Source of the DNA: Odontocerum albicorne
Lineage: Eukaryota > Arthropoda > Insecta > Trichoptera > Odontoceridae
Assembly: GCA_949825065.1 (NCBI GenBank)
Contig: CATKWJ010000009.1
Span: forward strand, 534,472-598,471
Direction: 5' to 3'
Length of the DNA stretch: 64,000 bases
Shown here: positions 45,334 through 59,138 of the stretch, piece after piece
How the letters are laid out: every line of letters begins with the position of its first letter
Position numbering within the stretch: position 1 is the stretch's first letter
Notes under the pieces: model-generated
Told to the model about the DNA's origin: nothing
Databases searched by the model: none
The model's input: the letters and a program-made list of their open reading frames with translations, nothing else
Program-made: the position numbers and the translations under genes

Positions 45334-46139
45334 CATTGGATTACAAAAATACTTTAAATAAAGAAAATATGTCACACTGGAGGATGAAAAAGATAGTGGT
45401 GGTACCGACAGGTTAAATACCACAATGTTGAAATTTGGATTAAATGGGAAGATGGGAAATAAAAAACAATACAATTTTTTAAATAATTTATACTACAGAA
45501 ATTGTTTGAAGATTACAAAAGTCACCATTTATTACAAAAATTTGACAAAGTTGTAAAAGTATCCCTGGCCGCCACAAGGTCAGGATGGTCAGTTGGACAG
45601 AAGGTAGTTCGGTGGATAGCTGTATGGAGCTCCTCCCTATTTTCAGAAAATACTGTTCTCACAGTTGCTCAAAATGCAGTCGGTGGGTTGATCTGAGTAG
45701 CCACACAAATTGCAACAGAATGAAAGGACTAGATTGAATAAAAGATTGCTGTTCACAAAACAAATCCAAAGGGCCGTCAAACTTTTTTTTAATAACATTT
45801 TATGGCATGGAAATATAAACTTCATTGCCAGATTCCTATCTTTTTTCCATTACAGAGATTTTACTTCTTTCTTAGGAATGATGCGAGCTGTCTGAGTGAG
45901 GATGACAATCTCCCCACGACAACTCGAAAAACCTACCCACCAGACAAATCTTTCCTGTCTTAACATTAACATCATTCAGTGAAAAGATACACATTATGCT
46001 TGTATAAAAACAAATACCAACCACCCTTATTCAATAAAAACCCACCCTATCAGTAGGCAGCCCACCACTCCTTGAGACTTGTAAATTGTCACTTCAATGG
46101 CTAATTTCAACAAGGACAACAAATTTGTTGTATATATCT

Positions 46140-46506
46140 GGGATTTTGTGACCCAAAAATGCCTATAAAACTGAAAGAAAAGTTTTACCAGACTATCGTT
46201 AGACCCGCAATTATGTATGGCTCAGAATGCTGGACTATGTACAGCTCCTACTCTAGGCAACTTGAAACAGCAGAAATGCGAATGCTCAGGTGGTCGGCAG
46301 GAGTATCACTAAAAGATAAAACTAAAAACTCACACATTCGTGGTAGCCTGGGAATCACTGGCATAAATAGTAAGCTGGAAGAGCGACAGCTGAGATGGTA
46401 CGGGCACATAAGACGGAGACCACCAGACCATACGGTAAATCAGGAAATGTCGGTGGATTTTCCTCGACAGCCGTCCAGAGGAAGACCAAAGAACTCCTTG
46501 ATGACT
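46140..46506 (+). mobile_element. RTE-like 3' fragment, A2 copy
   Basis: Counterpart of 6,102-6,468. It lies within the extra tail block (45,598-46,139), just as in A1, so both were in place before the 40-kb duplication. Confidence 0.68.
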
Positions 46507-46837
46507 TTTTTTTCATTTGTTTTGTACGTCTGTTTGAGAAAAAATAATTATTCTAACATTGCAAGTACGTACCTTATATTTGCCAACTTCTTTACTTCGA
46601 TTGGAAGACTTTCATAATTAGAATCCTCACGTCACGAAGTAGCTTCTGCGTCTTTAAACCTCCACAATGTTAATGCCTTAACTATAAATAATATATGTTA
46701 TGTATCATATTCACTTCACCATTGCTGTATGTTTTCTTTTTTGGGTTTACATTGTATGTTATGTCAATAATTATTGTTTTATATTGTGAACACATACTAA
46801 ACCATCTGTTAAATTGTAACTCTGTTTTATTCATTAG

Positions 46838-47343
46838 ATAGAAGACTCCTCATGGAAGAAAGTAAATTTGGACCGCGATTGGGACAGCATAATTCTTTCG
46901 GACGAGGGTTCTTTTTGGGCCCTTTCTTCGATTAATTATACCTGGTGTACCCGCACCAATAGACTCATCCAGCGGACCGTTAAACACCCGGAAAAATTCC
47001 ACGTCTGGGGCTGTTTCTTAAGCGGGGATTTGGCACTGCACATCTTCACAAATAATTTGAACACTGCCAAAATGGTTAAAATATATCAGAAGGCTTTATT
47101 ACTATCTGCTCAAAGGTGGTTTATAAGAAAAATGAAAATTAGCTACTGCAAGAGGACAATGATCCAAAACATCGGAGTCATCTTTGTACTACGTGGAAAC
47201 AGGAAATGACATTGACGTAATGGATTGGTCGTCCCAGTCACCAGATGTAAATCCCATAAAAAATGTTTGGGCACTCGTGAAGTTCAAGCTCCGAGGGAAA
47301 AAGATCTGGAACGTCAAGCGGTTATTTTAAAAAAATGTATATC
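46838..47343 (+). mobile_element. Tc1-like transposase remnant, A2 copy
   Basis: Counterpart of 6,800-7,305, with the same frameshifts and the Lys in place of catalytic Glu. An inverted unit-head piece precedes it at 46,652-46,693. Confidence 0.7.
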
Positions 47344-47348
47344 CACTT

Positions 47349-48460
47349 TTAACCTGTTGACAACCAAGCCCGAGAATTTATCGGGCAAAATAATAATGCA
47401 TTCCTTACCGTGCCCGAGAAATTCTCGGGCTAAGACAATGTCACAATGTACATTTTTTTCTGACTTACTCTGACGTCTACCTCAATAACACTAATTGACA
47501 TCTACCGTAAAAACACTATAGCTTAATGGTAAATTTTTAGTTAAGCAAGGATTCAAACAAAAAAATAAAGAAATTTGCAATACTAAGATCCATTTATCAT
47601 ATTTACTCAATATTCAAAATGGCCAATAAAATGCATTCATACACATATCTTGAACTGGAAAAATTAAGTGAAAACGAGGTATATAATGTATTAGGTGAGT
47701 CAGATTGTGGGAAACCTGAAGAGGAAAGTGTCTTCTATAGTGAGGATGAAGAAGAACCAGTTTCAGACGAGGATGCTTCAGGTTGGGAAGATGAATCGGG
47801 TGAAGGGAACAGTTCAACCACCGGGCCGAGTAATGGAGAAGTAGTCACTGTCCAGGATCCCACACTCGGCAGCTGGGGAATAGGGCAGGGACCTCCGACA
47901 CTCCTCTCAGGCTACAAGGAAGAAACTCCCACTTTCCTTGTAAAATCCATGGTAATGCTGGTGGAAAAAAGTATGTTACCAGAAAATGTATAGTATGTAA
48001 GGCTAAAGCAAAGGCCGGAACAAGGAGTGTCGGTGGGAATGCAGGATATGATAGGAGCCTACAGGAGGTCTCCCTACATAATGAAGATTGCTTTATTGAT
48101 TTCCACTATAAAAATGATTTTTCCTACTAATTGTGGTTGTTTATTTTATGTTATGTTTTATTGTGTATGTGAATTTTTTTTGTCATATGTGAATAAAAAA
48201 ATTATAATTGAATTTTAATTATCTTCATTTTTGCCTGCCTCCAGACAAGTTAATCAAAATATTTTTTTGAATCGCATAAAAATATGAATTCAGCTTATTA
48301 TTGTTGAGTAAGTAAGTCTTTATTTATCCCAAATCGGACTCCCGTGTGATTTCTTATTAAATGTTTAAAACATGATGGCATTTGACTAGAGAAATAGACA
48401 GAAACATGCTGGTTTGAGTGGTCAGTTTCAGTTTAAACGTGGCGGTTGTCAAAGGGCTAA
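47349..48460 (+). mobile_element. Internally deleted piggyBac-like element, A2 copy
   Basis: Counterpart of 7,311-8,422 with the same TTAA/CTAA ends and missing catalytic core. The acidic N-terminal frame is at 47,619-47,993 and the cysteine-rich tail follows in another frame. The identical defect shows it was copied with the unit and not inserted independently. Confidence 0.75.
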
Positions 48461-48907
48461 AAACTACTGACATGCTAACAATCGTTTGTTTTTGATTGAG
48501 CCCATCTTTTTTTTTTTAATATTGGTGACACTATTTGTGATGTACATTTCAATAGCCATATTGGATGGGCAGTTTGTGTTTGAAAGTTTTTTAGCCCACA
48601 GCCTATAACAATCCTACCTGTTTAGGCTCAAATTAACGGACTTAGTTTATACTTCAGAAATTGTAGGACAGTTCCTGTTACAGTTCACAAATTTACCCTA
48701 ATACAACCTTGTAATGATGTTCAGTAATTTTAACTGTTTATCAACTTTAATATTAGCCTCGATTCTAATAAATAGCAAGTTATTTAGGTAAATACATTAC
48801 ATAAAACTAACAATAATGACAAATTAATACATCTTGTCACAAATTAGCAAAACTGTGGCAGTTTGTTAAAATTAAATAATATTTAGTGACGTTTATCAAA
48901 AGTCACT

Positions 48908-49238
48908 ACGTTAGTCTGCATTGGCTAGGGATGGGGTATACGATAATTGGATTTTCAATTTTTTTATACGAGTACATAATATTAAATGTTCCTAATTAGT
49001 ATTTATTCGTTGTGGATCTTGGCCTATTTAAAGATAGATACAAATCATACAGTACATTAGAAAGCCAGTAAAATGAAAATTATGAATTAAATCGTCAGTT
49101 TAGAGAAAAAGAATTTTTTGATTTATAAAAATACTATTCGATTTGTAAAAAAAAAACGATTTTACCCCATCCCTTTGAGACATGACGTTTAAAATGTTGC
49201 AGGACCCATCCTACATTTTCTCAAGTATAGTTAATCAG
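48908..49238 (-). repeat. Inverted intergenic segment, A2 copy
   Basis: Counterpart of 8,870-9,200. The direct partner within this unit lies at about 54,198-54,540. Bases 48,461-48,907 hold nothing recognisable. Confidence 0.55.
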
Positions 49239-49439
49239 GCTTTACGTAAGCCTTCACAACAAATTTAATGTCTCTCAGAGACACAAAAATAACTTGAAAT
49301 TGGGTCTGCCAAGTACTATTTGTAAAATGATGTTGGATTTTTAAGGTCTCTTAACCAAATGAATATTAGTTATTATATTAAAAATATAATGCATAAATGA
49401 AAAAAATATTAAAAATAAGAGTCAAATATTCATACTCAC

Positions 49440-49698
49440 TTGAATTTGCAAGAGTACCACAAGCATCAACAGTTTCTGTGCGACTGACTCCAGCACATTC
49501 CCTTTTTGCATCCGCTTTCTGTATGTCCATAGAAAAATCAGGGAATACTGGCGCAGTATTCCCTAATTTGTCTACAACATTTTCTTCTTTTACCGAAAAA
49601 TCTGAACATCTCAAATTTTAAGTTGTGGGATGTCTCCCGTGAACTCATGACTGTGGTAATTTCTTTATTTAATGTATCATATGATTGGTCCAGAATAT
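49440..49698 (-). pseudogene. Minus-strand exon 2 paralog, unit A2
   Basis: Counterpart of 9,402-9,660 with the same frameshift before the VKEE motif. The interval to the hairpin (49,699-50,647) shows no further coding signal. Confidence 0.63.
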
Positions 49699-50647
49699 CT
49701 GCAAAATATCAAATCTATTGAAGTAATAAAACAAAGTGATGACATGTCTTATATATATTAAATGGAATCTACAATAACAAACATACAGTGTTTGGTTTTA
49801 CTCCCAAACCAATATGTCTGAGCTGATAATATCAACATAATACATTCAGAGCTAATTTGATATGGCAGAGCTTTGTAGATAGTACATTAGTCATAAATGA
49901 CAAAAAATAACAAGATTCAATAGGTAGTTGTTGCACTAATTATAAAAAAACTAAATCATACGTTAGAGCAGCATAGTAAAAAAGTATGTTTCTATCCACT
50001 AAATTATATTTAATGTAATTTTAAAAGTCGAAGAAAGATTTTTATATGTATTATTTTTATATGCCTACAAGTATTAACCATCGAGGTATTTAACCAAAAT
50101 ATATAAATTTCAAGCCTAAAATATACCAAATATTTCCACAAAATTTCTAAATAAACTGGATTTCGACGTCAACTTGTCATTTTAATGAAGATCTAAAATT
50201 TATATATATTTTAAAAAATCAATTAATTATATTAAAAGTCAAAGATAACGTAACTTACTATGTTGCTATCAACTATTTTGAATAAGTGTTAAAAATCTAA
50301 GTTTAGAAATCATTCACATACATTTCGAGTTGACTTTTGTTAAAAAGTTATCATTTCTGAGGTTATTGTTTACATGTAGTTTGACAGTTGTGTTGACAAA
50401 TATGGACTTTGTTGAGATTTACATTTTCATCATAAAAGTTATATTACGAATATAAAGGTTATGTTACCATAATATAACACGAATATGTCGTGTTATTTAA
50501 TGGATCATTTTATAAATGTTATTTGCTCAATGCTATAACTATGTTAGGTAATTCAAAATTCTTTATTCTGAGAAAATGTCGTTCTTAGTTTGGAGGTCAG
50601 ATAGTTTTGTTTGGTAACGTCTCTTTAATAATGAGGTATCGCGCTAA

Positions 50648-50847
50648 TATGTTTTCAAATCTGGAGTTTGGGCCAAATCTGGAGAATACGGTGGGTGCAG
50701 ACGCAATTCGAAGTTCAACTCATGCAATTTGGCCATCGTTACCATCAACTTGGTAACGATGGCCAAATTGAATGAGTTGAACTTCGAATTGCGTCTGCAC
50801 CCACCGTATTCTCCAGATTTGGCCCAAACTCCAGATTTGAAAACATA
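50648..50847. repeat. 200-bp mariner-derived hairpin, A2 copy
   Basis: Counterpart of 10,610-10,809 with the same six-base loop and the same single mismatch. The adjoining mariner piece (FHQDNAPY, minus strand) is at 50,848-50,928. Two identical long hairpins about 40 kb apart are thus present. Confidence 0.85.
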
Positions 50848-52065
50848 CGGTGCATTGTCCTGATGAAAGAGAACTTTTTTCTTCTACATATGGGGCGGTT
50901 TTTTGCAATTCCTGCCTTCAAACGCTATGTAATATTAGCTATTGATGGTTTTTCCTTTTCAATCACTAAAACCACTGTAACTCAATTACACACTGTCGGA
51001 ATGTCATGAAAGTTTGACACGTAACTTCTAAAGGCTGGTAGTAACTGAGAATGGTATGAATTTGTTATCTACCGGAGCAAATTTTTTATGGGGATAAAAC
51101 GGAATTATTCTGTAAACAAATGCCAACATGCGTTTACATCCATATAGAAGCCAAAAGCATGCCTGAAATAAAAACTTAAAAAAATAGCTTGACTCTGCTG
51201 CTTGGCGGAAACATCGCGGGTTTCAAACTCAAGCCTTTAGTAATTTATCAATCAGAAAACCCGCGAGCATTCAAAAATGTAAACAAGCACACACTGCCCG
51301 TGTACTGTCATTCCAATCAACAAACATGGATGACGAAGACCCTATTTGAAGACTGATTCGTGAATTGTTTTATTCCTCAAGTTCATGAATATTGTGTGGA
51401 GAGTTAAATATTTTGATTCTGAAAAATAATAAAAAATGAAAGCTCATTAACGACAGTGGTGATGTACTGATTATAATAAGAACATAGAAAACCTTCTTTT
51501 GTTATGATATCATCACGCACTATAATTCATATGTGTACCGAAATTATTGCATAAACTGACTTACGACCAGATCTACTTAAGACCTGTTTATCGGACCCAG
51601 TTGTGGTCATAAGTCGACAACTACCTGTAAATAATGTAACTATAAAATCATTTCAAATTTCAACGGTTAAATAAGTAAAACACTCGCACTGACAACCCTG
51701 TATTAGAGACACATGTCCACTGTCATGCCAAACTTTTAGGTAAATCTTTGTAAACTGGAATATTATACTATTCATTCATCATCTCAATAGATGTCACTAT
51801 ATGTTCCATATTTTATATTATTCAAATTAGTAACTAACTAGACATTGGCTAGAAACAAGCCTAAAGTTGAGCTATTTAACTCGTATATTTTGTATTGTTG
51901 GCTCCACGGGCACGTCGACAGAGAGCGAGTAAACTCAATTAAGGCACCTAACCGGATAAATACGGATCGGTAGCATACATCTCTCCAACTTATGCAATAT
52001 CTCCCCATTGCTATCCAAATAGCTTCATTGATATTTATCAATCGGAGCATAACATATGGTCTTAC

Positions 52066-52266
52066 TTGAGGTAATGGCACTGTCACTGAAATGTCTGGAA
52101 TCTGCGCTGGTATCTCCTGCACATTCCTGCTTGATATCTGCCTCATGTATACTGATATCACACTTGGGAAACACTGCTGCGGTATCCCCATCTTCTGCCT
52201 TTTCTTCTTTCACCGTCACCTCTGCAATTACCTCGTGTTTCTGATAATCCATCCTCTCTCTGTCAC
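52066..52266 (-). CDS. Minus-strand exon 1 paralog, unit A2
   Basis: Counterpart of 12,028-12,228 with ATG at 52,252, the VKEE and IKQE pair intact, the upstream acceptor and the phase 1 donor. The presumed 5' exon donor lies at 52,511-52,506. The preceding spacer 50,929-52,065 and the following block 52,599-53,740 match A1 and show no further genes. Confidence 0.58.
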
Positions 52267-53740
52267 CTGTAAACGTTCACATATAAATATTACAGAATTC
52301 AGTTTATAATCATGCTTAACCCTTTGACAGGTGCAAGTATAAAACTGCATTATGTTAAAGTTATGCTACAATGATAGCTTCCACGAGACACGAGTCCCGA
52401 CAGCACAGCTATCCAGTATTGCAAGAGAGCCACACACTGTACAGTGAGACTGCGCCCGAATCGTCCTGCACATCCACGTGTTGTGTAGAACACCGAGGTG
52501 ATACGACTTACCGGGGAGTTTATGTATATTTAGTTTGATACGTGAAATCGGAAAAAATATACCGCGAATGGAAACAAAATCTAATACCTTTAAGAGAGTG
52601 TAATTTCGATTGAACATTCTATTCCATGGATTGAACCAGAAATTTTACTTAGATTTATCTATAGACGCAACTTGTCTTTCTATAATTGCAGAAGTGCAAG
52701 AATATAATATGAAGGGGTATACGCCAATACTAAAGTACCTTTAAACAGAGCATAATCTTGGCTAAGTATTTATTTTCGGTATACGCTTTGATATATATTT
52801 ATACTGACACTGGTTTTCTTCTTGAATAATGACAGTGATATCTTATATATGAAGGAGTAATTGACTCTGGTCAAGTGATGAAAAATGTTATTTCTAAATA
52901 TCGAGTTCTGGCCACAGACAAAACACAAAAGGTTTAAAACTAGAGTATTTTATAAGACTTGTGCTCAAACTTATGGAGAATATTTAATTATCTCCGTGTA
53001 CAATCTTTAAGGAAGACATTTATCTCATTTGTTATACGATTCTGTAAAAAAATTATTGCGTAATGTCTTGTTCGTCGTATCGGAATTATTGAACTTCATT
53101 AACACTTCCTTCCCTGTGATGTGTAACTAGTACACATTGCTTCTAAAAACTTTAATATCTCTATAAATATAATAAATACTGGGTTCAGATTTAAGGTATT
53201 CCTCTGTAATACATTTACGCATTGAATGAAAGTATAATATTAATAATAATTAGCACTTATCGGCCACATTGGAGATATTGTGTGTTAATCAGGAATAAAC
53301 TCACCGATACAATGAAACCAGTGTGTGAAGTACGTATATTCATTCTAAAAAACCGCTATGGGTTAAGAAGCGACGCTTTTCTCGTCTCACTCTCACTCTA
53401 ATTCGGTACATGGGAATGCAAAAAATAAAACCTTCGTTCGCTCGCTTCAGTAGATTTTGGGCATTCATTTGAGGTGTTCACTTCGCCTGTTTTGTGAACG
53501 TCGGCCGATGTTTTTTTTTCAGGTTTTTAGCAATTAAATTTCAATTATTATCACTTTTGACTTCAAATTTAAGCGATTGGCGATGAATACGCTCATTTTT
53601 ACATGTGTATTAAATACACAACACCGAAACGCGCGGATTTTTTTAGCTTAGGAAGAGAAAGGTAAAGAGACATCTCCCCAATGTTTAACGAAGGCAACAC
53701 ATTTATGACTTGCCCGTAGGATGTTGTCGAAACCACACTT

Positions 53741-54188
53741 CATCACTTGACACTGGATTATACTCCTTCATATATAGGAGATCACGGTCATTATTTAAGA
53801 AGAAGAGAAGATAGAATTTGTGCATATGGAGCGAAACTGTCAGTCACGATTGCACTATGTGTTATTCCTTCATATATAGGAGTTCACGGCCATTATTCAA
53901 GAAGAGAAAGTTATTTCTGGACTAAACCGGAGTTAATAGCTTCAGGTCTCATTTACGTGTTTCCATAACCACTTGACATTGGCGTATTATATAAGAACAG
54001 TGGCCATTATCCAAGAAGAAGGTCTATATTGCATTACATGATACTGGCGTATACTCCTTCATGGAAATGAGTTCTCATATATAATATTCAAGAAGAAGAA
54101 GATTCCATCTTTTGACACCGGTGTATACTCCTTCATATATAGGAGTTCGAACTACATGCACTATGAAGTTCACAGCTATTATTCAAGA
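53741..54188 (+). repeat. Dispersed 60-bp hairpin repeats, A2
   Basis: Counterpart of the A1 cluster, with one difference inside the peptide-like core (ATTCCTTC for ACTCCTTC at 53,865). Further copies in both orientations lie at 54,903-55,300. Confidence 0.65.
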
Positions 54189-55636
54189 TGTACGTGTTTC
54201 CATTATACTTGAAACAATGTAGGACGTTTGAAAAAACTCTGTGACATTTGAAACGTAATTTCTCAAAGGGATGAGATAAAATCGTTTTTTTTTACAAATC
54301 GAATTGTTTTTTATAAATCGAAAAATTGTTTTCCTTTTAACTGACGTGTTAATTCGTAATTTTCATTATACTGACTTTCTAATGTATTGTATGGTTTGTA
54401 TCTATCTTTAAATAGGCCAAGATCCACTATCAATTCACACTCATTACGATGATTTAATTTAATGTATAAAAAAAATCGAAAATCCAATTATCGTCCCCAT
54501 CTTTAGCCAATACGAACTAATTATAGTGTTAATTCTTGTGTCAACTATATTTTTGTGCCATCAATGTTTATTGTAGAAGGGGCATTTTTTCGTTCAGTGA
54601 TATAGGTTTTTCTCCGATAGAGAATTATTTGATGACAGGCAAAGACACATTTTTTACAGGAACTGTTTTCTTATTGACTTGCGGGCGAATAGCCAATAAT
54701 TGGTACAATATTACAGTACAATGTACAATATTACAGTACAATGTACAGGGATCCCTCAAGTTATAAATCATAATTAAAAAAAAAACCTTATTTTGTAATT
54801 TTTGTTTTCAGTGCAACTTTATAATTTAATATTAACTTACATTAAGTGTGTTCTCTAGGTAAGATAAATTATTTATGTTAGCAATGTGCTAGTGTTTTTT
54901 GTTCTTGAATTATGGCCGTGAACTCCTGACGTATTTCATTTATGAATGCTACTCTCTCTCTTTGAATAATGGCCGTGAACTCCTATACATGAAGGAGTAT
55001 ACGCCAGTGTCAAGTAATGTGCTACTCGGCTAGACAGCATGAATTTGCGTCTATGGCTATTTTCTATGGAATATGCGTAACTTCATGAATCATGGCATTA
55101 TTTGACACAGCTCCTTGGCTCAGCATTGTCGTGTATTCATCCATATTTAGGAATTGACGAGCATTATTCGAGAAGAAGACACCACGTATTTTGCGTATAC
55201 TCTAAACGTCGAAGGTCGTGGCTATTATTTAAGAAGATGAAGACACCGCGCATAATCCATCAGATATTGGAGTGCATGGCCATTATTCAGGAAGAAGAGT
55301 GTGTTAGTCCCGTCAATTAGGTATTGCTTTGATTCTTATTTATTTTTCTATATTCCATTTTTTTCTTATTCGCTAGTTGATTACGTTATCAATTGAGAGG
55401 TTCATTCTGACCGCTTCACGGTGATGTCTGCTTCACGATTATTTTGCAACGAACCTTAAGGAAAGAAAAAATATGTTCTATCAAAGAAAATGTCTATAAA
55501 TGTGTAATGATAAATATCAGCAATGTTTAAATAAACAATTTCCATAAGATGTAATAACAGAATCATGGTTCAGTAGCTTTGTCTGCGATAAAGAATTATT
55601 TAGTGACAGGTAAAGACATTGTTATTTATTCACTTG

Positions 55637-55742
55637 AATGTTTCAGTATTGTGGTTGGCAGAGAGATCAGGTCGTCACTTTATTCCTGTACAATGTTTCA
55701 GTATTGTGGTTGGCAGAGAGATCAGGTCGTCACTTTATTCCT
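55637..55742. repeat. 55-bp tandem duplication specific to A2
   Basis: Two copies of a segment running from tgtttcagtattgtggttgg to cactttattcct start at 55,637 and 55,692. A1 has one copy, with a variant flank. It arose after the units separated, or was removed from A1 by conversion. Confidence 0.85.
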
Positions 55743-57155
55743 TTCCGTATTTGTTTTCTATCAGCTCTGTACATCTTATAATATCTTGAACAATTGTGTA
55801 CATTCGGCATGTTTTTTTACATCACACCTATTTAAAAAAAATGGTCTCGTTGAAAGTAATTTAAAAAAATGATGTCAAATTTAAATGTGAAGTTGCGCCA
55901 AACTTGTGAATGATGGTTGTCAATACTTGAAGTATCTCAGCGATCCCTCATGTCATAAATCATTATTAAAACAAAAACAACTTTATCATTTAATTTTTAC
56001 TTGCACACATTTGGTATTGGACTCTGACCTGAATAAAACTAATTATTAAATAATAAGTTTTATTCAGGAAGCAATCTACTATATAGTGTTCCATCTATTA
56101 AGGCAATCGTGCTAGAGAGCGTGAATTTGAGTCTATGTTTTTTTCTTTGGAGTGTAACCGTCAAAATCACTTTACGATTGCCTATATCCTTCATGTATAT
56201 GATTTCTATATAGTATAGTTCACGGCAGATATAGGAATGCATGGCCATTATTCAGAAAGAATAGTGTTATTCCTGTCGAATTGATCTGTCCATTAGGTAT
56301 TGAAAACATGCGATTTATTTTGTCAATATTTTCGTTTTTGTGAGTTGATCATGTTATTGATTTAGAATTTCATTCTGACCGCCTCACGGTGATAGTATAT
56401 CAGTGTGCGCTGCTTGATAAAGTGACATTTTGTGTTTTAAAAAGGCATACTTTTACCTCAGTTCATTTTGACAGTTGATCTGCTGGGATAGCGTTACATC
56501 AGTACAATAGAGGTTTTATACTTCTTTCCATAAAATATATTAGTTCTTTTACAATAAAATCAAGTTGTTTGGTTCAACTCTGCTTACTCTGTACGAAAAA
56601 TTACATTTTTATGTTATTTAAAGATATCCTGTACAAATCAAACAAAAATATATTTTCTCAAACATTTTCCATTTAAAATTAATTTTAATCAGTGAATAGC
56701 TGCATGGAGATCCTCTCTATGTTCAGGATGAGAGGACTAGATTGAATGAAAAAAATTGCTGTTCAATAATATCTTCCTTGCCAGATTTTCTTTTTCTCCC
56801 ATTACAGAGCATTTACTTCTTTCTTGGGAATGCTGCGAGCTCTCTGAGTGGGGAAGACAATTTCCCCACGACAACTTAAGAAATCCTTCCACACCAGATA
56901 ACTTCTTCTAGTTTTAACTATAACATCATTCAGCGAAAAGACACACATAACGCCTGTATAAATACAAATACTAACTACCTTTATTCAATGGAAACACAAA
57001 CCCGCCCCACCGGTAGGCTGTCCACCACTCCTTAAGACTTGTTAATTGTCACTAAAAAAGTCAATTTCGACAGTGACAACAAATTTTTTTTCATTTGTTT
57101 TGATAAATGAAAAGAAATTTTGTTAAAGGAAAATTAATTATTCTAACATTGCAAG
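55743..57155. other. Unit tail block T1, A2
   Basis: Counterpart of 15,660-17,071, including the near-palindrome at about 56,028-56,068 and the end at gcaagta. No gene is seen. Substitutions relative to A1 are frequent in the last 500 bases. Confidence 0.5.
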
Positions 57156-59138
57156 TAGAGTGGGTTTCACGATAGTTTGCACTGCTAGTCTAGGATGACC
57201 ATATTTTAATTTATCTTGTAATATATTATTATATATTTTTAAATATTGTCTATCTGATATTTTCTATTCCAATAAAATACTTACTTACCATAATAATAAT
57301 AATTTAATATCAGATTGAGGTATGTACTTAATGAAATCAATGGTCAATGTAAAATCAAATTATTTATTCAATATGCAAAGAAAACACAATTAACACTGAT
57401 AAATACTATGACCAATTAACCGTCGTTATCGTCGCTTGAATTGATATGTATTAAAAATTGATTGAGATCAGTAATACTGTCCACAGCTACTTCATTTCCC
57501 CAGTATTTGAATTCCCTTTCCTGTACATGCCGGCAAACATTACTCCACTCGTCGCTCGAAATCAAAGAAACATTCTCTTTGACCAACCTTTCGACAGAAT
57601 TCAACGTCATATCAGTGTTTCTAGAGCCCACATATCCCTTGATAGAAGCCCAAACCTTTTCTATTGGATTGAGATCTGGATGGTAGGGTGGAAGCCGTAA
57701 AACATGGTGTCCATTATTCTTAAATAACCTATCGATGGTATATTCCTTGAATACACTTTTGTGTCTTAAGATTAACCAATATAATTCTGGCTTAAGCATT
57801 TCACTTGAAAAAGGGATACTCCTCTGAGTCAGCCATTGAATCATATCGGCCTTCTTGGAATTTGATGGTGGTGCAGGATTCATTACTTTATTATGGTATG
57901 AAGCGTTATCAATTACCACCACAGATCTCCGTTCTAAGTTGGGAATAAGTTTTTCCGTAAGCCATTTCTGATAGTTGTTGTAGTTCATGTCATCATGGTA
58001 GTCTCCAGTTTTTTGGTAAGATTTGTATATGAGTAGACCATTAGGTATGAAACCTTTTTCACTTCCAGCATGTACAATAATGAAACGGGATCCCTTTGAA
58101 ATGGGCTTTCGAAGTACCTCTTCAAATTCATCGCTCCATGCTCTCGATGGCACGTGGCTAGTATGAACATATGTTTCATCCATGTACACGATTCTTCTAC
58201 CTGCTTCTCGGTATTGTTTGACTGCCCTTAAATATGATATTCTTTTAAAAACTATGTCTGGTTTTTCCCTCAAAATATTAAAATTGTCTCGCGTTGCATG
58301 CCAGCGAAATCCAATTTTTTTTATTATTCTTCTCAGGGTTGACTCAGATCCATTAAAATTAATTGATTCTTGCAACACTGGAAACAATTTTGGGATTGTA
58401 GGCAACATTTTTTCTTTAATGTGAAACTCATATATACACCTCCTTATTACACATTCATCAAAACTGTTTTTGTTAAAGGGTTATGTTATCGTTTTAATAG
58501 TTCTTAGCGATACCCCAGTTGACATCGAAACTTCGTAAATAAGAATCATTCTCTGAAAAAAAGGAAAAAAATATTATTAAAACTTCTTGATAATAAATGT
58601 TCGTCCACAAAAACATAAACTATTTCATATAGCCGAAACTGATGATTATAGGAGTATATCTAATATGGCATAGATGAACATGGTCGCAAGCTACCATAAA
58701 CTGGTATTGTATTGTATTACTGGCAATTTAATTAAATACTTTTAAAAATAAATTGAACTAAACTTTTTTTTTATTGTATTAGGTATTTATAAATTTTTAA
58801 CTACTACCATAAGGTGCTTCAATGAAGAATAAATAAAAATCCTGAATATTTACCTCCTCACTAGTGTCCCGTCATCTCTTGATGTGATTATAAACATTCA
58901 AAACCACTTCTTTAGTTTGTCCGCACAATGCTCTTCTTTTTCCTAACTTCGTAACTTCAGACATTATGGTCACCGTATTTTTCGTCAAATAAACACTGCG
59001 CGCGCACGCTTTAAACGTCAAACGGAACCCATCCACCAACCACGGCATAGAAACTTACTAATACACTGACACATTTTGTATATTACGCATTAAACTTATC
59101 AATGTGTTAAAAAGGGCAAGGTATCCTGACGCACTATA
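57156..59138 (-). mobile_element. DD82E (Sailor-like) transposon, copy 2
   Basis: TA flanks the element at 57,156-57,157 and 59,137-59,138. Relative to copy 1 about 75 bases are missing near 58,468, between short repeats of gttt and ttgttaaagg. This fuses the helix-turn-helix region to the catalytic region in frame but leaves a stop just upstream. The first coding piece (from about 58,965 down) has the same TGA as copy 1. Confidence 0.75.
57416..58408 (-). pseudogene. DD82E transposase catalytic region, copy 2
   Basis: 330 codons are open from MLPTIPKLFP to SSDDNDG. All three catalytic residues are present (TDE reads MDE here, with Asp kept; IDNASYH; LNPIEKVW), and 82 residues lie between the second Asp and the Glu. 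The C-terminus is complete, unlike copy 1, which stops at SDEWSNV. The N-terminal DNA-binding part is cut off by a stop, so autonomous activity is unlikely. Confidence 0.72.

Noticed and set aside
40039..54690. Treating A2 as an assembly duplicate of A1
   Set aside because: Scattered substitutions, different lesions in the two DD82E copies, a 55-bp duplication and different B1/B3 arrays argue for a real duplication. Only long reads can settle it.
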